Positions 5,072 to 5,544 of a stretch of DNA of 5,544 bases are shown piece after piece. Within the stretch, counting starts at the first letter, position 1, and every line of letters begins with the position of its first letter. The DNA is from Flectobacillus sp. GTDB taxonomy: Bacteria > Bacteroidota > Bacteroidia > Cytophagales > Spirosomataceae. The translations under genes and the position numbers were made by a program. The stretch spans positions 1 to 5,544 of the forward strand of contig JARXAV010000274.1 of the NCBI GenBank assembly GCA_029865665.1, in the 5' to 3' direction. The notes beneath the pieces are model-generated. The model saw only the letters and a program-made list of their open reading frames with translations, made no database searches and was not told the origin of the DNA.

Positions 5072-5544
5072 ATGAAATCACCGACCTTTACTTGTATTCG
5101 CTGTTTCTTTTTACTTTTTGTTTTGCTTACGTTGGATTCTTGTCGTTTGTTCAGACGTAGAGAATCTAGCGTGTATGATACTCCAAGGAATAATACTAAC
5201 TCAAGTCACCGATATACGTACAGAGCAATCAATCAACTCATTCAGGAAGCTCGTAGTTACACTGGTGTTCCGTATCGTTCTGGTGGAAACGATTATAGTG
5301 GATTGGATTGTTCGGGTTTACTCTGTACTGTTTTTAAATCTCAGGGCTTTCAGTTACCCCGAATTTCGTATCAACAAGCAGAAGTAGGCGTAGAAGTAGA
5401 TGCCAATGCGATTCGTCCAGGCGATTTACTTTTTTTTGTAACAGGAACGAACGGAGTAGGGCGTATCAATCATGCAGGATTGGTTACGGAAGTGAAAAAC
5501 AATACAGAACTGTATTTTATTCATGCTTCTTCTTCTAAAGGAGT
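5072..5544 (+). CDS. NlpC/P60 family lipoprotein peptidase, N-terminal 157 residues (3' end outside window)
   Basis: NlpC/P60 enzymes are papain-like cysteine peptidases, typically cutting D-gamma-Glu-mDAP or related bonds in peptidoglycan stem peptides. Residues 6-23 form a hydrophobic signal segment ending in LDSC with C24 as the probable lipidated cysteine. The aspartate at -2 is not ideal for a lipobox. The following RLFRRRE is basic, unlike the acidic surface-export signals of Bacteroidota lipoproteins, so a periplasm-facing anchor is likelier. After a short linker the catalytic domain starts near 52: GVPYRSGGNDYSGLDCSG (65-82, nucleophile C80), LPRISYQQA (95-103), IRPGDLLFF (114-122), INHAGLV (132-138, H134) and FIHASSSKG (149-157, H151 as third catalytic position). 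An in-frame TAA at 5063-5065 leaves ATG 5072 as the natural start. The frame is open to the window end; little of the domain should be missing. It lies past the ribF terminator, so it is probably separately transcribed. Confidence 0.92.
   Translation, partial: MKSPTFTCIRCFFLLFVLLTLDSCRLFRRRESSVYDTPRNNTNSSHRYTYRAINQLIQEARSYTGVPYRSGGNDYSGLDCSGLLCTVFKSQGFQLPRISYQQAEVGVEVDANAIRPGDLLFFVTGTNGVGRINHAGLVTEVKNNTELYFIHASSSKG

Noticed and set aside
5118..5387. Open frame of 89 codons on the + strand
   Set aside because: It overlaps, in another frame, the NlpC/P60 gene, whose catalytic motifs are all intact in the frame starting at 5072.
1..5544. Mobile element, CRISPR array, tRNA/rRNA or a defence-type system
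   Set aside because: No transposase, regular repeat-spacer pattern, cloverleaf or terminal inverted repeats were seen; every long frame except the DUF3098 protein belongs to a well-known conserved family.

Overview
The window looks like chromosomal DNA of an AT-rich member of the Bacteroidota, most probably a cytophagal bacterium of the Flectobacillus/Emticicia/Arcicella kind. The evidence is the gene set (a DUF3098 membrane protein between ftsX and uppP, a bifunctional nuclease next to etfA), the near absence of Shine-Dalgarno sequences, and TAnnTTTG promoter elements, the -7 signature of this phylum. The lineage is inferred from protein style and not from a marker gene. All genes lie on the + strand.

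Layout: (1) The 3' end of etfA (1-264), the alpha subunit of an electron transfer flavoprotein. (2) A structured intergenic region with two small dyads and a perfect 13-bp hairpin terminator (409-441), followed by a promoter. (3) A DUF151 bifunctional-nuclease protein with a C-terminal UVR motif (546-1136, GTG start), closed by its own terminator (1165-1202). (4) A probable five-gene operon with its own promoter: ftsX (1281-2165), a DUF3098 membrane protein (2184-2387), uppP/bacA (2439-3242), truB (3245-3958) and ribF (3979-4908). Its gaps are 18, 51, 2 and 20 nt, and a strong hairpin terminator follows at 4930-4974. (5) A 163-nt gap with a near-repeat and a dyad, then the 5' part of a predicted NlpC/P60 lipoprotein peptidase (5072 to the window end).

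How the genes fit together: the operon mixes envelope and growth functions. FtsX works with the ATPase FtsE to control peptidoglycan hydrolysis at division, UppP regenerates undecaprenyl phosphate for wall synthesis, TruB makes Psi55 in tRNA, and RibF makes FMN and FAD. EtfA, the end of which is in the window, is an FAD protein. The NlpC/P60 lipoprotein is also an envelope hydrolase, but it sits beyond a terminator and is probably a separate transcription unit. No mobile element, CRISPR array, tRNA or rRNA was seen. This is mostly a conserved housekeeping region. I found no convincing new system; the points most worth a second look are the uncharacterised DUF3098 protein, the structured gap after etfA, and the FtsX/NlpC-P60 proximity.
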